In this document: piece after piece, positions 1 through 5,157 of the stretch
Position numbering within the stretch: position 1 is the first letter of the stretch
How the letters are laid out: every line of letters begins with the position of its first letter
Assembly: GCA_007136055.1 (NCBI GenBank)
Contig: SLHT01000268.1
Location: 1 to 6,290 of the forward strand
DNA length: 6,290 nt
Origin: Syntrophomonadaceae bacterium
GTDB taxonomy: Bacteria; Bacillota; Dethiobacteria; DTU022
Direction: 5' to 3'
Translations under genes and position numbers: made by a program
Notes under the pieces: model-generated
What the model saw: only the letters and a program-made list of their open reading frames with translations
Told to the model about the DNA's origin: nothing
The model's database searches: none

Positions 1-495
1 ACCGGGTTTATGGCTACCGGCAAGACGGCTGTGGGGAAAAAACTGGCCGGGCGGTTAAACAGGAGATTTGTTGACACTGATCGGGTAGTTGAAAAGTCAG
101 CCGGGATGAGGATCAGGGCTATATTTGAACAGTGCGGGGAGAGCTACTTTAGGGATCTTGAAAGCGAAGCGGTAGCCGGGCTTGATATATACCCTGCCGG
201 CAGCCTGGTAGTGGCTACCGGCGGCGGGGTATTAATCCGTGAAGAAAACCGTAAAAAGTTAAATAAGCACGGTCTGCTTATTCTTTTAACCGCTGCTCCG
301 CAGACGATTATTAAGCGGCTTGATAAGAGAAGAGAGCGCCCCCTGCTTAACGTTTCAGACCCTGAAGAGAAGGTTAAAACCCTACTCGAAGAGCGGGAGC
401 ATTGTTATAGGATCTGTGAAGCAAAAATCGATACGACTGCTAAATCGATTGATGGCGTTGTGGAAGAAATAATGGCGTATTTATTATTAAGGTAG
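1..495 (+). CDS. aroK: Shikimate kinase, 5' end cut by window edge
   Basis: This enzyme phosphorylates shikimate to shikimate 3-phosphate with ATP in the cytoplasmic chorismate pathway. The open frame begins at base 1. The first visible residues, TGFMATGKTAVGK, are the P-loop (GxxxxGKT), which in this family lies about ten residues from the N-terminus, so the true start is a few codons upstream. The ATG at base 10 is inside the P-loop and is not the start. Other family marks are FVDTD (shikimate-binding Asp), GESYFRDLE (substrate Arg), VVATGGG (Gly-rich Walker B-like turn), RRERPLL (lid arginines) and EEREHCYRICEA (C-terminal Arg region). The 164 visible residues plus a short missing piece fit the usual length of about 170. 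It ends 81 bases before aroQ, the next-but-one step backward in the same pathway, which supports the assignment. Confidence 0.95.
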   Translation, partial: TGFMATGKTAVGKKLAGRLNRRFVDTDRVVEKSAGMRIRAIFEQCGESYFRDLESEAVAGLDIYPAGSLVVATGGGVLIREENRKKLNKHGLLILLTAAPQTIIKRLDKRRERPLLNVSDPEEKVKTLLEEREHCYRICEAKIDTTAKSIDGVVEEIMAYLLLR

Positions 496-576
496 AATTT
501 TTTTCTCAAAAGGCAGGATTTCACAGCCGGCAGGGGAAATAAAATGAAAAGAGTTTAGCGGGGAGGGGTTACTAAA
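496..576 (+). other. aroK-aroQ spacer with GGCAGG direct repeat
   Basis: This 81-base gap has a run of seven T (498-504) with no stem in front of it, so I do not call a terminator. GGCAGG occurs twice, at 512-517 and 529-534, 17 bases apart, within a purine-rich tract. A five-codon frame (ATG 544, stop 556-558) is probably meaningless. From memory, similar GGCAGGATTT...GGCAGGGGAA blocks occur between genes in some Clostridia and may be a dispersed element, but a single copy in this window cannot show that. Confidence 0.3.
561..568 (+). promoter_or_regulatory. Ribosome binding site deciding the aroQ TTG start
   Basis: GGGAGGGG lies 8 bases before TTG 577. There is no in-frame ATG near the conserved N-terminus of AroQ, so this site fixes the unusual start codon. 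Confidence 0.75.
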
Positions 577-1032
577 TTGAGCGGGCTTAAAATTCTTGTC
601 CTACACGGGCCAAACCTGAATCTGCTGGGCGACAGAGAGCCGGACCAATACGGTAACTTTACCCTGGATCAGATTAACAAGGCCCTGGAAGAGCGCGGTT
701 TGGGCCTGCAGGCGGAAGTTGTCTGTTTCCAGTCAAACCATGAGGGGGTTTTGGTCGACCGCATTCAGGAGGCGGCGCATCAATACCACGGAATTTTGAT
801 AAACCCCGCGGCCCTGACCCATTACAGTTATGCATTAAGAGATGCCCTTGCTGCCTGCCGCCTGCCCCTGGTAGAAGTTCATTTAAGCAATATATTTGCC
901 CGTGAACCCTTCCGGCGGCACTCGGTTATTTCAGCGGTTGCCGGCGGCGTAATATGCGGGCTGGGGCCGGACAGTTATGTTTTGGGCCTGGAAGCGCTAA
1001 TCGGGCTTATCGGTAAGGTTCGGGAAGAATAG
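577..1032 (+). CDS. aroQ: 3-dehydroquinate dehydratase, type II
   Basis: This enzyme dehydrates 3-dehydroquinate to 3-dehydroshikimate in the shikimate pathway and is normally a dodecamer. The 151 residues match the usual 145-155. The family motifs are in order: GPNLNLLGDREPDQYG (residues 11-26) with catalytic Tyr25 on the mobile loop, FQSNHEG (51-57), NPAALTHYSYALRDAL (76-91) with Asn76, VEVHLSN (99-105) with His102 as general acid, and REPFRRHS (109-116) with the substrate arginine. The start is TTG, chosen because the motif spacing matches the family and a strong ribosome binding site sits 8 bases upstream. The middle loop has Leu80 where the family usually has Tyr (NPxAYTH), a mild departure. 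Its stop is two bases before the start of the peptidase gene, so the two are probably cotranscribed and coupled. Confidence 0.96.
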   Translation: MSGLKILVLHGPNLNLLGDREPDQYGNFTLDQINKALEERGLGLQAEVVCFQSNHEGVLVDRIQEAAHQYHGILINPAALTHYSYALRDALAACRLPLVEVHLSNIFAREPFRRHSVISAVAGGVICGLGPDSYVLGLEALIGLIGKVREE

Positions 1033-1034
1033 AT

Positions 1035-2099
1035 ATGACTGAACGGATCAATAAAATCCGGCAGGTGTTGGAGCAGGAAAAAATTGATGCCATGCTAATT
1101 ACCAACCCGGTCAACCGGCAATATCTGAGTGGTTTTAGCGGGAGCGCCGGCGTGTTATTGATCGGCCCTGATCAGGCATATCTTGTTACAGATTTTCGTT
1201 ATATCGATCAGGCCTCTAAGCAGGCTCCTGCTTTTGAGATTAAACGCTGGCAAGACGATTTATATCAATGCCTTTCGCCACTAGTCGAAGATAACAGGTG
1301 GGACAAGCTCGGTTATGAGTCGGAATACGTTGTCTGTTCTGCATACAGCGAGATGAAAGAAAAGATAGCTGGTTGTCTGGTTCCCCTCAAGGAAACGGTT
1401 CTAAAACAGCGCATGGTCAAAGATGTCGGTGAAATTGATATTTTACGCCGCGGCGCTGAAAAATTAGATCGCGCTTTCGAATTTATACAGTCGCTGGTCC
1501 GTCCGGGAATGACTGAAAAAGAAGTGGCCCTGGAGCTGGAAATATACCTGTTGAAGCAGGGTGCAGAGGAAACCTCTTTCCGTTTTATTGTCGCCTCGGG
1601 TTCGCGCGCCGCCCTGCCCCATGGAACGGCTACTGAAAAGGTGATTAATGCCGGAGAAATGGTCACCTTAGACTTTGGAGGGGTCTTTGAGGGTTATGCT
1701 ACCGATATGACCCGCACTTTTGGGTTGCAGAAATTAGATCCGCGCCAGCGTGAAATATATGATATTGTGTATAAAGCACAACAAAAAGCTTCCCTGGCTT
1801 TGAAACCCGGTATAAAGGCCAGTGAAGTTGACGCTGTGGCCAGGGATTTGATCAGCGAGGCCGGTTACGGCAGCTATTTCGGCCACGGGCTCGGGCACGG
1901 GGTAGGTTTGGAAACCCATGAACAACCGCTTCTCAACCACCGCAGCAAAACTATTCTTGAACCGGGGATGGTGGTAACGATCGAACCGGGTATATACCTG
2001 CCCGGGTGGGGCGGAGTGCGCATCGAGGATATGCTCCTTGTAACAGATCAGGGTGCGGAAACACTGACAAAAAGCCCGCGTGACCTCATAGTTATTTAA
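1035..2099 (+). CDS. pepP: M24 family Xaa-Pro aminopeptidase/dipeptidase
   Basis: This is a cytoplasmic metallopeptidase of the pita-bread fold that cleaves peptides next to proline. At 354 residues it is a short Firmicutes form, with a creatinase-type N-terminal domain (about 5-125) and a C-terminal catalytic domain (about 132-350). The five dinuclear metal ligands are all visible: Asp213 (TLDFGG), Asp224 (YATDMTRTFG), His288 (GHGLGHGVGL), Glu317 (TIEPGIY) and Glu331 (VRIEDM). His196 (LPHGT) and His295 (THEQP) fill the usual substrate-site positions, so the enzyme should be active. Whether it prefers aminopeptidase P substrates or Xaa-Pro dipeptides cannot be told from sequence, so the symbol is provisional. 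ATG 1035 gives the full N-terminal domain and lies two bases after the aroQ stop. B. subtilis has the same order (yqhS-yqhT-efp). Confidence 0.9.
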   Translation: MTERINKIRQVLEQEKIDAMLITNPVNRQYLSGFSGSAGVLLIGPDQAYLVTDFRYIDQASKQAPAFEIKRWQDDLYQCLSPLVEDNRWDKLGYESEYVVCSAYSEMKEKIAGCLVPLKETVLKQRMVKDVGEIDILRRGAEKLDRAFEFIQSLVRPGMTEKEVALELEIYLLKQGAEETSFRFIVASGSRAALPHGTATEKVINAGEMVTLDFGGVFEGYATDMTRTFGLQKLDPRQREIYDIVYKAQQKASLALKPGIKASEVDAVARDLISEAGYGSYFGHGLGHGVGLETHEQPLLNHRSKTILEPGMVVTIEPGIYLPGWGGVRIEDMLLVTDQGAETLTKSPRDLIVI

Positions 2100-2126
2100 C
2101 AAGCAGATGAAGGGTAGGAAGTAAAG

Positions 2127-2684
2127 ATGATATCGACAAGTGAATTTAAAACAGGGATAACTATTGAACTGGAGGGGGAGATTTACAGCGTATTAGAGTT
2201 TCAGCATGTTAAACCGGGTAAAGGGGCCGCATTTGTGCGTTCCAAGTTAAAAAACCTGCGCACAGGTTCAATCGTTGATCGGACTTTCAGGGCAGGAGAA
2301 AAGATGGCCAGGGCCCACCTGGAGCGTAAAGAAATGGAGTATTTGTACCGGGATGATCAGTCTTACTACCTGATGGATGCAGAAACTTATGAACAGGTTG
2401 CCTTATCTGCCGATCAGATTGGGGATAGTATCAAATATTTAAAAGAAAATGACCATCTCAGTATTGTGGTCTATGATCAAGAAATAGTCGGCGTGGATGT
2501 GCCGATTACAGTAGTCTTAAAAGTGGCCGATACTGAACCCGGAGTAAAAGGCGATACCGCATCAGGGGCGTCCAAACCGGCCACTACTGAAACTGGCCTG
2601 GTGGTCCAGGTGCCGCTGTTTATTAACAGTGGAGATGCAATTAAGATTGATACCCGCACGGGCTCTTACATTGAAAGAGCTTAA
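2127..2684 (+). CDS. efp: Elongation factor P
   Basis: EF-P binds between the ribosomal P and E sites and promotes peptide bond formation at polyproline stretches. The 185 residues are the standard length and form three beta domains: a KOW-like N-terminal domain (1-63) and two OB folds (about 66-127 and 130-185). The tip loop VKPGKGAAF places Lys32 at the position modified in lysine-type EF-Ps; in B. subtilis the equivalent lysine carries 5-aminopentanol. No modification enzyme is in this window. The C-terminal signature, GVKGDTASGASKPATTETG (139-157), is intact. ATG 2127 follows an AGGAAG ribosome binding site (2116-2121), and the gene begins 27 bases after the peptidase stop, consistent with one operon. 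The link with a proline-specific peptidase is conserved in Firmicutes, but a shared role is only inference. Confidence 0.98.
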   Translation: MISTSEFKTGITIELEGEIYSVLEFQHVKPGKGAAFVRSKLKNLRTGSIVDRTFRAGEKMARAHLERKEMEYLYRDDQSYYLMDAETYEQVALSADQIGDSIKYLKENDHLSIVVYDQEIVGVDVPITVVLKVADTEPGVKGDTASGASKPATTETGLVVQVPLFINSGDAIKIDTRTGSYIERA

Positions 2685-2717
2685 TTTGATAAAATTAACT
2701 TAAGGGAGGGACTTCGA

Positions 2718-3170
2718 ATGTCTGAAGATTTGAAAGCGCGCGTATCCTATTTAAGGGGATTTACTGAAGGTCTTGATCTGGGAGATGAAAGTAAGGAGCA
2801 GAAAGTGCTGCAGCGTATTATCGACTTGCTGGAAGATATGAGCGATGAAATTGAACAGCTAAGCGTTAACTATGAAGAGCTTTTTGAGTACACAGAAGCG
2901 ATTGATGATGATTTGACTGAAATGGAAGAGGATTTTTACGAGGATGAAGATGATATCTACGACAATGATTTCAAAGATGATCTTGAAAGTGGTTTTTCAA
3001 TGGAGTGCCCAAATTGCCGTGAAATAGTAGTTGTCGACGATGACATTTTAGATCAGGATGCTTCGATTGAAGTTACCTGCCCGGGTTGCGGTGAAATCGT
3101 CCTGGTTGACGATGAAGAATGGGATATGGAGATTGAAGAAGCTGTCGAGGAAACTGATACCGAAGAATAA
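2718..3170 (+). CDS. CD1247-type acidic protein with zinc ribbon
   Basis: The function is unknown. The N-terminal 60 or so residues (DLKARVSYLRGFTEGLDLG and the helical stretch after it) resemble the CD1247 N-terminal domain of clostridial proteins, probably a helical hairpin or coiled coil. Residues 61-90 form an extremely acidic linker rich in Asp and Glu. The C-terminus holds two cysteine knuckles, CPNC (Cys97, Cys100) and CPGCGE (Cys121, Cys124), 20 residues apart, which should bind one zinc ion as a ribbon; an acidic tail follows. It has no signal peptide or membrane segment, so it is presumably cytoplasmic. A strong GGGAGGG site (2704-2710) lies 7 bases before the ATG. It starts 33 bases after efp and is probably cotranscribed with it. 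The ribbon could act in protein or nucleic-acid contacts, but the net charge argues against direct DNA binding. Confidence 0.85.
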   Translation: MSEDLKARVSYLRGFTEGLDLGDESKEQKVLQRIIDLLEDMSDEIEQLSVNYEELFEYTEAIDDDLTEMEEDFYEDEDDIYDNDFKDDLESGFSMECPNCREIVVVDDDILDQDASIEVTCPGCGEIVLVDDEEWDMEIEEAVEETDTEE

Positions 3171-3205
3171 TTGTTTATAAAACCGTTACCGCTTGACTAT
3201 CGATT

Positions 3206-3241
3206 CAAGGCCTCCATTTACTTACATGTTGGGAGGCCTTG
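3206..3241 (+). terminator. Stem-loop after the efp/CD1247 unit, possible terminator
   Basis: CAAGGCCTCC (3206-3215) pairs perfectly with GGAGGCCTTG (3232-3241), a 10-bp stem with a 16-base loop. It lies 36 bases after the CD1247 stop and before the next promoter, where a terminator would be expected. No U-run follows on either strand, so it is not a classic intrinsic terminator. It may instead stabilise the 3' end of the transcript. Confidence 0.4.
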
Positions 3242-3270
3242 GTGCAGAATAGACAATATGCTTGCTTAAA

Positions 3271-3299
3271 TTGAACCGATCGCCGGATTCTGTTATAAT
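3271..3299 (+). promoter_or_regulatory. Sigma-A promoter with extended -10 for the Asp23 operon
   Basis: The -35 element TTGAAC (3271-3276) and the consensus -10 TATAAT (3294-3299) are separated by exactly 17 bases. TG at 3291-3292 makes an extended -10 (TGTTATAAT). Transcription should start near 3306, leaving a leader of about 50 bases before the Asp23 ATG. This is the best promoter in the window. The match is to the housekeeping sigma factor, unlike the sigma-B control of asp23 in Staphylococcus aureus. Confidence 0.85.
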
Positions 3300-3310
3300 T
3301 AAGTGAGTAG

Positions 3311-3322
3311 ACAAATATTTGT
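3311..3322. promoter_or_regulatory. Perfect 12-bp palindrome, candidate operator
   Basis: ACAAATATTTGT is its own reverse complement and sits about 5-16 bases after the predicted transcription start, a good place for a repressor site. I cannot assign it to a known regulator. A hairpin role is unlikely, because the palindrome leaves no loop unless inner pairs open. Confidence 0.4.
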
Positions 3323-3355
3323 GGCAGGTAAAATTCTTAACGGGAGGCATAAAAT

Positions 3356-3778
3356 ATGGTTGAAGAAAAAAGCCGCACGTTACCAACAGAATTGGGAGTT
3401 GTGAAAATTGCTGATGAAGTGGTATCGATAATTGCCGGTTTAGCCGCTACCGAAATTGAAGGAGTTGCTTCAATGAGCGGTGGGATTGGTGGGGGCATCG
3501 CCGAAGTCCTGGGGCGCCGTAATTTTTCCAAGGGAGTAAAGGTGGAAGTAGGAATAGACGATGCCAAGGTAGAAATATTTATTATTGTAGATTACGGAGT
3601 GCGTATTCCTGATGTGGCCTGGGATATTCAGGAATCTGTCAAGAATGCGGTTGAAACCATGACCGGCTTGCAGGTTTCCTATGTCAATGTCCATGTCCAG
3701 GGTGTTCACTTCCCCAAAACTGAAGAAGAGCTAGAAGATGAAGATGAAGCGGTTGAAACTACAGAGCAGAGTGAATAG
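3356..3778 (+). CDS. Asp23/Gls24 family envelope stress response protein
   Basis: This 140-residue protein matches the Asp23/Gls24 family (YqhY in B. subtilis). The domain spans about residues 12-118: GVVKIADEVVSIIAGLAATEIEGVASM, a glycine-rich stretch SGGIGGGIAEVLGRR (41-55), KGVKVEVGIDDAKVEIFIIVDYGVRIP (59-85) and the C-terminal helix and strand ending VHVQGVHF. A Glu/Asp-rich tail (122-140) follows. There is no signal peptide. In S. aureus, Asp23 is a cytoplasmic protein held under the membrane by AmaP, and an AmaP homologue is encoded next here, so the same complex is likely. In B. subtilis, yqhY neighbours accBC and nusB and has a genetic link to acetyl-CoA carboxylase; nusB is nearby here but accBC is not. 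ATG 3356 has GGGAGG (3342-3347) 8 bases upstream and follows the promoter at 3271-3299. Confidence 0.93.
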   Translation: MVEEKSRTLPTELGVVKIADEVVSIIAGLAATEIEGVASMSGGIGGGIAEVLGRRNFSKGVKVEVGIDDAKVEIFIIVDYGVRIPDVAWDIQESVKNAVETMTGLQVSYVNVHVQGVHFPKTEEELEDEDEAVETTEQSE

Positions 3779-3814
3779 TTGAGATAAGATGAGCGATAAA
3801 AAGGGGGAGTAAGC

Positions 3815-4351
3815 ATGAAAGCGGTGGCCCGCATTATAGCAGTATTTGTTGCGCTCCTGTTCATCGGTGGCGCTCTGTTTTTGGTTGCGGTCAACTTCGA
3901 TACAATCCCCGGGCTGGCAGGTATGTTTGAACTGCCTGCATGGGCTGGAGAAAATGTAGTACTGGCTGTCGGGTCAGGGTTACTGCTCATAGCCCTGATA
4001 TTACTGATCCTGGGTCTGCGACCGGCTAAAGAACCCCGCAATGCAGTGCTTAAAGACAGTGAGTATGGTGAGGTATCGATTTCGATTACTGCTGTTGAAA
4101 ACATGGTTCTGCGGGTTGTTCAGCAGATACAGGGGATTAAAGATGTTAGCCGGAAAGTGTCTGTTTCACCTGACGGGCTGATTGTAAAAATTACGATTAG
4201 TGTGATGCCGGATGTCTCCCTGCCCGGCGTTATTGACGATTTGCAGGCGAAAACCAAGGAATACCTGGAAGAGATAACCGGTATCTCTGTTCAGGAAGTA
4301 AAAGTGCTGGTAGCTAATGTAAATATGGATCAACCTGCTTCTAAAAAATAA
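3815..4351 (+). CDS. amaP: Alkaline shock response membrane anchor protein AmaP
   Basis: AmaP anchors Asp23 to the inner face of the membrane in S. aureus. The 178 residues include two hydrophobic segments, about 6-27 (ARIIAVFVALLFIGGALFLV) and 48-68 (VVLAVGSGLLLIALILLILG), joined by a short loop (28-47) that should be outside. The cytoplasmic C-terminal part (about 83-172: GEVSISITAVENMVLRVV, then KVSVSPDGLIVKITISV and ITGISVQEVKVLVANV) resembles an Asp23-like domain, so it probably pairs with the preceding gene product. The first hydrophobic stretch lacks a lipobox or obvious signal-peptidase site and is best read as a membrane anchor. An AGGGGGAG-type site 5 bases before ATG 3815 supports the start. 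The gene lies 36 bases after asp23 and 31 bases before the DUF2273 gene, so it is central to the operon. Confidence 0.9.
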   Translation: MKAVARIIAVFVALLFIGGALFLVAVNFDTIPGLAGMFELPAWAGENVVLAVGSGLLLIALILLILGLRPAKEPRNAVLKDSEYGEVSISITAVENMVLRVVQQIQGIKDVSRKVSVSPDGLIVKITISVMPDVSLPGVIDDLQAKTKEYLEEITGISVQEVKVLVANVNMDQPASKK

Positions 4352-4367
4352 GCGGTTGAAAAATCAT

Positions 4368-4374
4368 AAGGGGG
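4368..4374 (+). promoter_or_regulatory. Ribosome binding site that sets the DUF2273 start
   Basis: AAGGGGG is followed by 8 bases and then TTG 4383. This favours the shorter reading of the gene over the upstream in-frame TTG at 4356, which has no such site at a suitable distance. Confidence 0.7.
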
Positions 4375-4382
4375 CGCATGCT

Positions 4383-4613
4383 TTGTCAGAACATAACTGG
4401 TGGATTGTAGTTAATGAACACTGGGGTAAAATACTGGGCGGCCTGCTCGGACTGGTATTTGCTATCCTGGTAATCAATATTGGTTTCTGGTGGAGTGTTT
4501 TTATTTTCCTTTGTGTTGCGATCGGATTGTTAATCGGGTGGAGACTGGAAGTCAGTAAAAATATCGGCTTATACGTAAACCGTATATTTGCGCCAAAAGA
4601 CGACAAACAATAA
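4383..4613 (+). CDS. DUF2273 small integral membrane protein
   Basis: This is a 76-residue protein of the DUF2273 family, which accompanies AmaP and Asp23 in many Firmicutes. After a short N-terminal helix (MSEHNWWIVVNEHWGK) come two hydrophobic segments, about 17-33 (ILGGLLGLVFAILVINI) and 35-53 (FWWSVFIFLCVAIGLLIGW), and a basic tail ending in IFAPKDDKQ, typical of the family. I chose TTG 4383 because AAGGGGG (4368-4374) lies 8 bases upstream. A longer frame from TTG 4356 would add nine residues (MKNHKGAHA), place the ribosome binding site inside the gene, and exceed the usual size of about 70. ATG 4378 is out of frame and stops quickly. Its biochemical role is unknown; membership of the Asp23 membrane complex is inferred from context. 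Confidence 0.85.
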   Translation: MSEHNWWIVVNEHWGKILGGLLGLVFAILVINIGFWWSVFIFLCVAIGLLIGWRLEVSKNIGLYVNRIFAPKDDKQ

Positions 4614-4637
4614 ACGCAGACAAATCCGGGTCAAGTC

Positions 4638-4680
4638 GGCTGTTAATTCTGGTTTGGTACCGCTCAGCCCTTTATTTTAA
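4638..4680 (+). terminator. Weak stem plus T-rich tail after DUF2273
   Basis: GGCTG (4638-4642) can pair with CAGCC (4665-4669) around a 22-base loop that has a small inner GGT/ACC pairing, and CTTTATTTTAA follows. The stem is short, so termination would be leaky at best. The rest of the 127-base gap to nusB shows no clear promoter. Confidence 0.25.
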
Positions 4681-4740
4681 ATTGCTCCTTTACAACGGGG
4701 CATCAAGGATCATTAGCAGCTATGTGGAGGTTCATAACCA

Positions 4741-5157
4741 TTGTCCCGTCGTTTAGCCAGAGAAGTTGTATTCAGGGCCCTTTTTCGGGTTGATATCGGT
4801 AAGTGCAGGCCGGAATTGGCTTTGAAGCATTCCCTGGAAGGGTATAATTTCAGCAGCGCTGAAGAGCAGTTCATCCGTGATTTAGTTTCCGGGACTGTCG
4901 ACAACAATCCTGAACTTGATAATTTGATCAGAAAACATCTCGTTAAGTGGGAACTGGAGCGCCTTTCCGCTGTTGATCGTAACCTGCTGCGGTTGGCCCT
5001 TTTCGAGATTTTATACAGACCCGATATACCGCATGCAGTTTCGATTAATGAAGCCCTGGATTTAGCTAAAAAGTACGGCAGTACAGCAGAAGCGGTAGGT
5101 TTTATTAACAGTGTTTTAGATCGTGCTTTAGGAGAGTCTTTTGAAAAAGAATCTTGA
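4741..5157 (+). CDS. nusB: Transcription antitermination factor NusB
   Basis: NusB binds boxA RNA with ribosomal protein S10 (NusE) and supports antitermination of rRNA operons. The 138 residues match the usual 130-150 and form the all-helical NusB fold. The N-terminal SRRLAREVVFRALFRVD (2-18) is the arginine-rich boxA-binding region. The C-terminal half has the hallmark AVDRNLLRLALFEILYR (77-93), PHAVSINEALDLAKKYG (97-113) and GFINSVLDRAL (120-130). The start is TTG; GTGGAGG (4724-4730) lies 10 bases upstream, and the codon falls just before the conserved RRLARE motif. ATG 4722 is out of frame. Its position after the Asp23 genes matches the yqhY-nusB order in B. subtilis. The last 17 bases overlap the next gene. 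Confidence 0.96.
   Translation: MSRRLAREVVFRALFRVDIGKCRPELALKHSLEGYNFSSAEEQFIRDLVSGTVDNNPELDNLIRKHLVKWELERLSAVDRNLLRLALFEILYRPDIPHAVSINEALDLAKKYGSTAEAVGFINSVLDRALGESFEKES
5130..5136 (+). promoter_or_regulatory. Ribosome binding site inside nusB for the Kae1-like gene
   Basis: AGGAGAG lies inside nusB, with the next gene's TTG at 5141. It supports that start and suggests translational coupling of the two genes. Confidence 0.65.

Noticed and set aside
498..504. Run of seven T after aroK as a terminator
   Set aside because: No GC-rich stem precedes it, and aroQ continues on the same strand shortly after.
1734..2102. Long minus-strand open frames across the peptidase, asp23, nusB and Kae1-like genes
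   Set aside because: They are shadows of well-supported plus-strand genes, lack good ribosome binding sites, and have low-complexity Ser/Pro/Arg-rich translations.
2671..2695. TTGAAA and TAAAAT as a promoter for the CD1247-type gene
   Set aside because: The spacer is only 13 bases, too short for sigma-A, and the gene is 33 bases after efp, so readthrough explains its expression.
3193..3221. TTGACT as a second -35 element upstream of Asp23
   Set aside because: At 16-18 bases downstream there is no sequence resembling TATAAT, and the spacer would run into the stem-loop.
3789..3812. Seven-codon frame MSDKKGE between asp23 and amaP
   Set aside because: It overlaps the amaP ribosome binding site and is too short to support as a gene or leader peptide.
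4651..4670. TTGGTACCGC resembling the conserved T-box antiterminator sequence
   Set aside because: The whole gap is only 127 bases. There is no specifier stem, no proper terminator alternative, and the downstream gene is nusB rather than an aminoacyl-tRNA synthetase or amino-acid gene.
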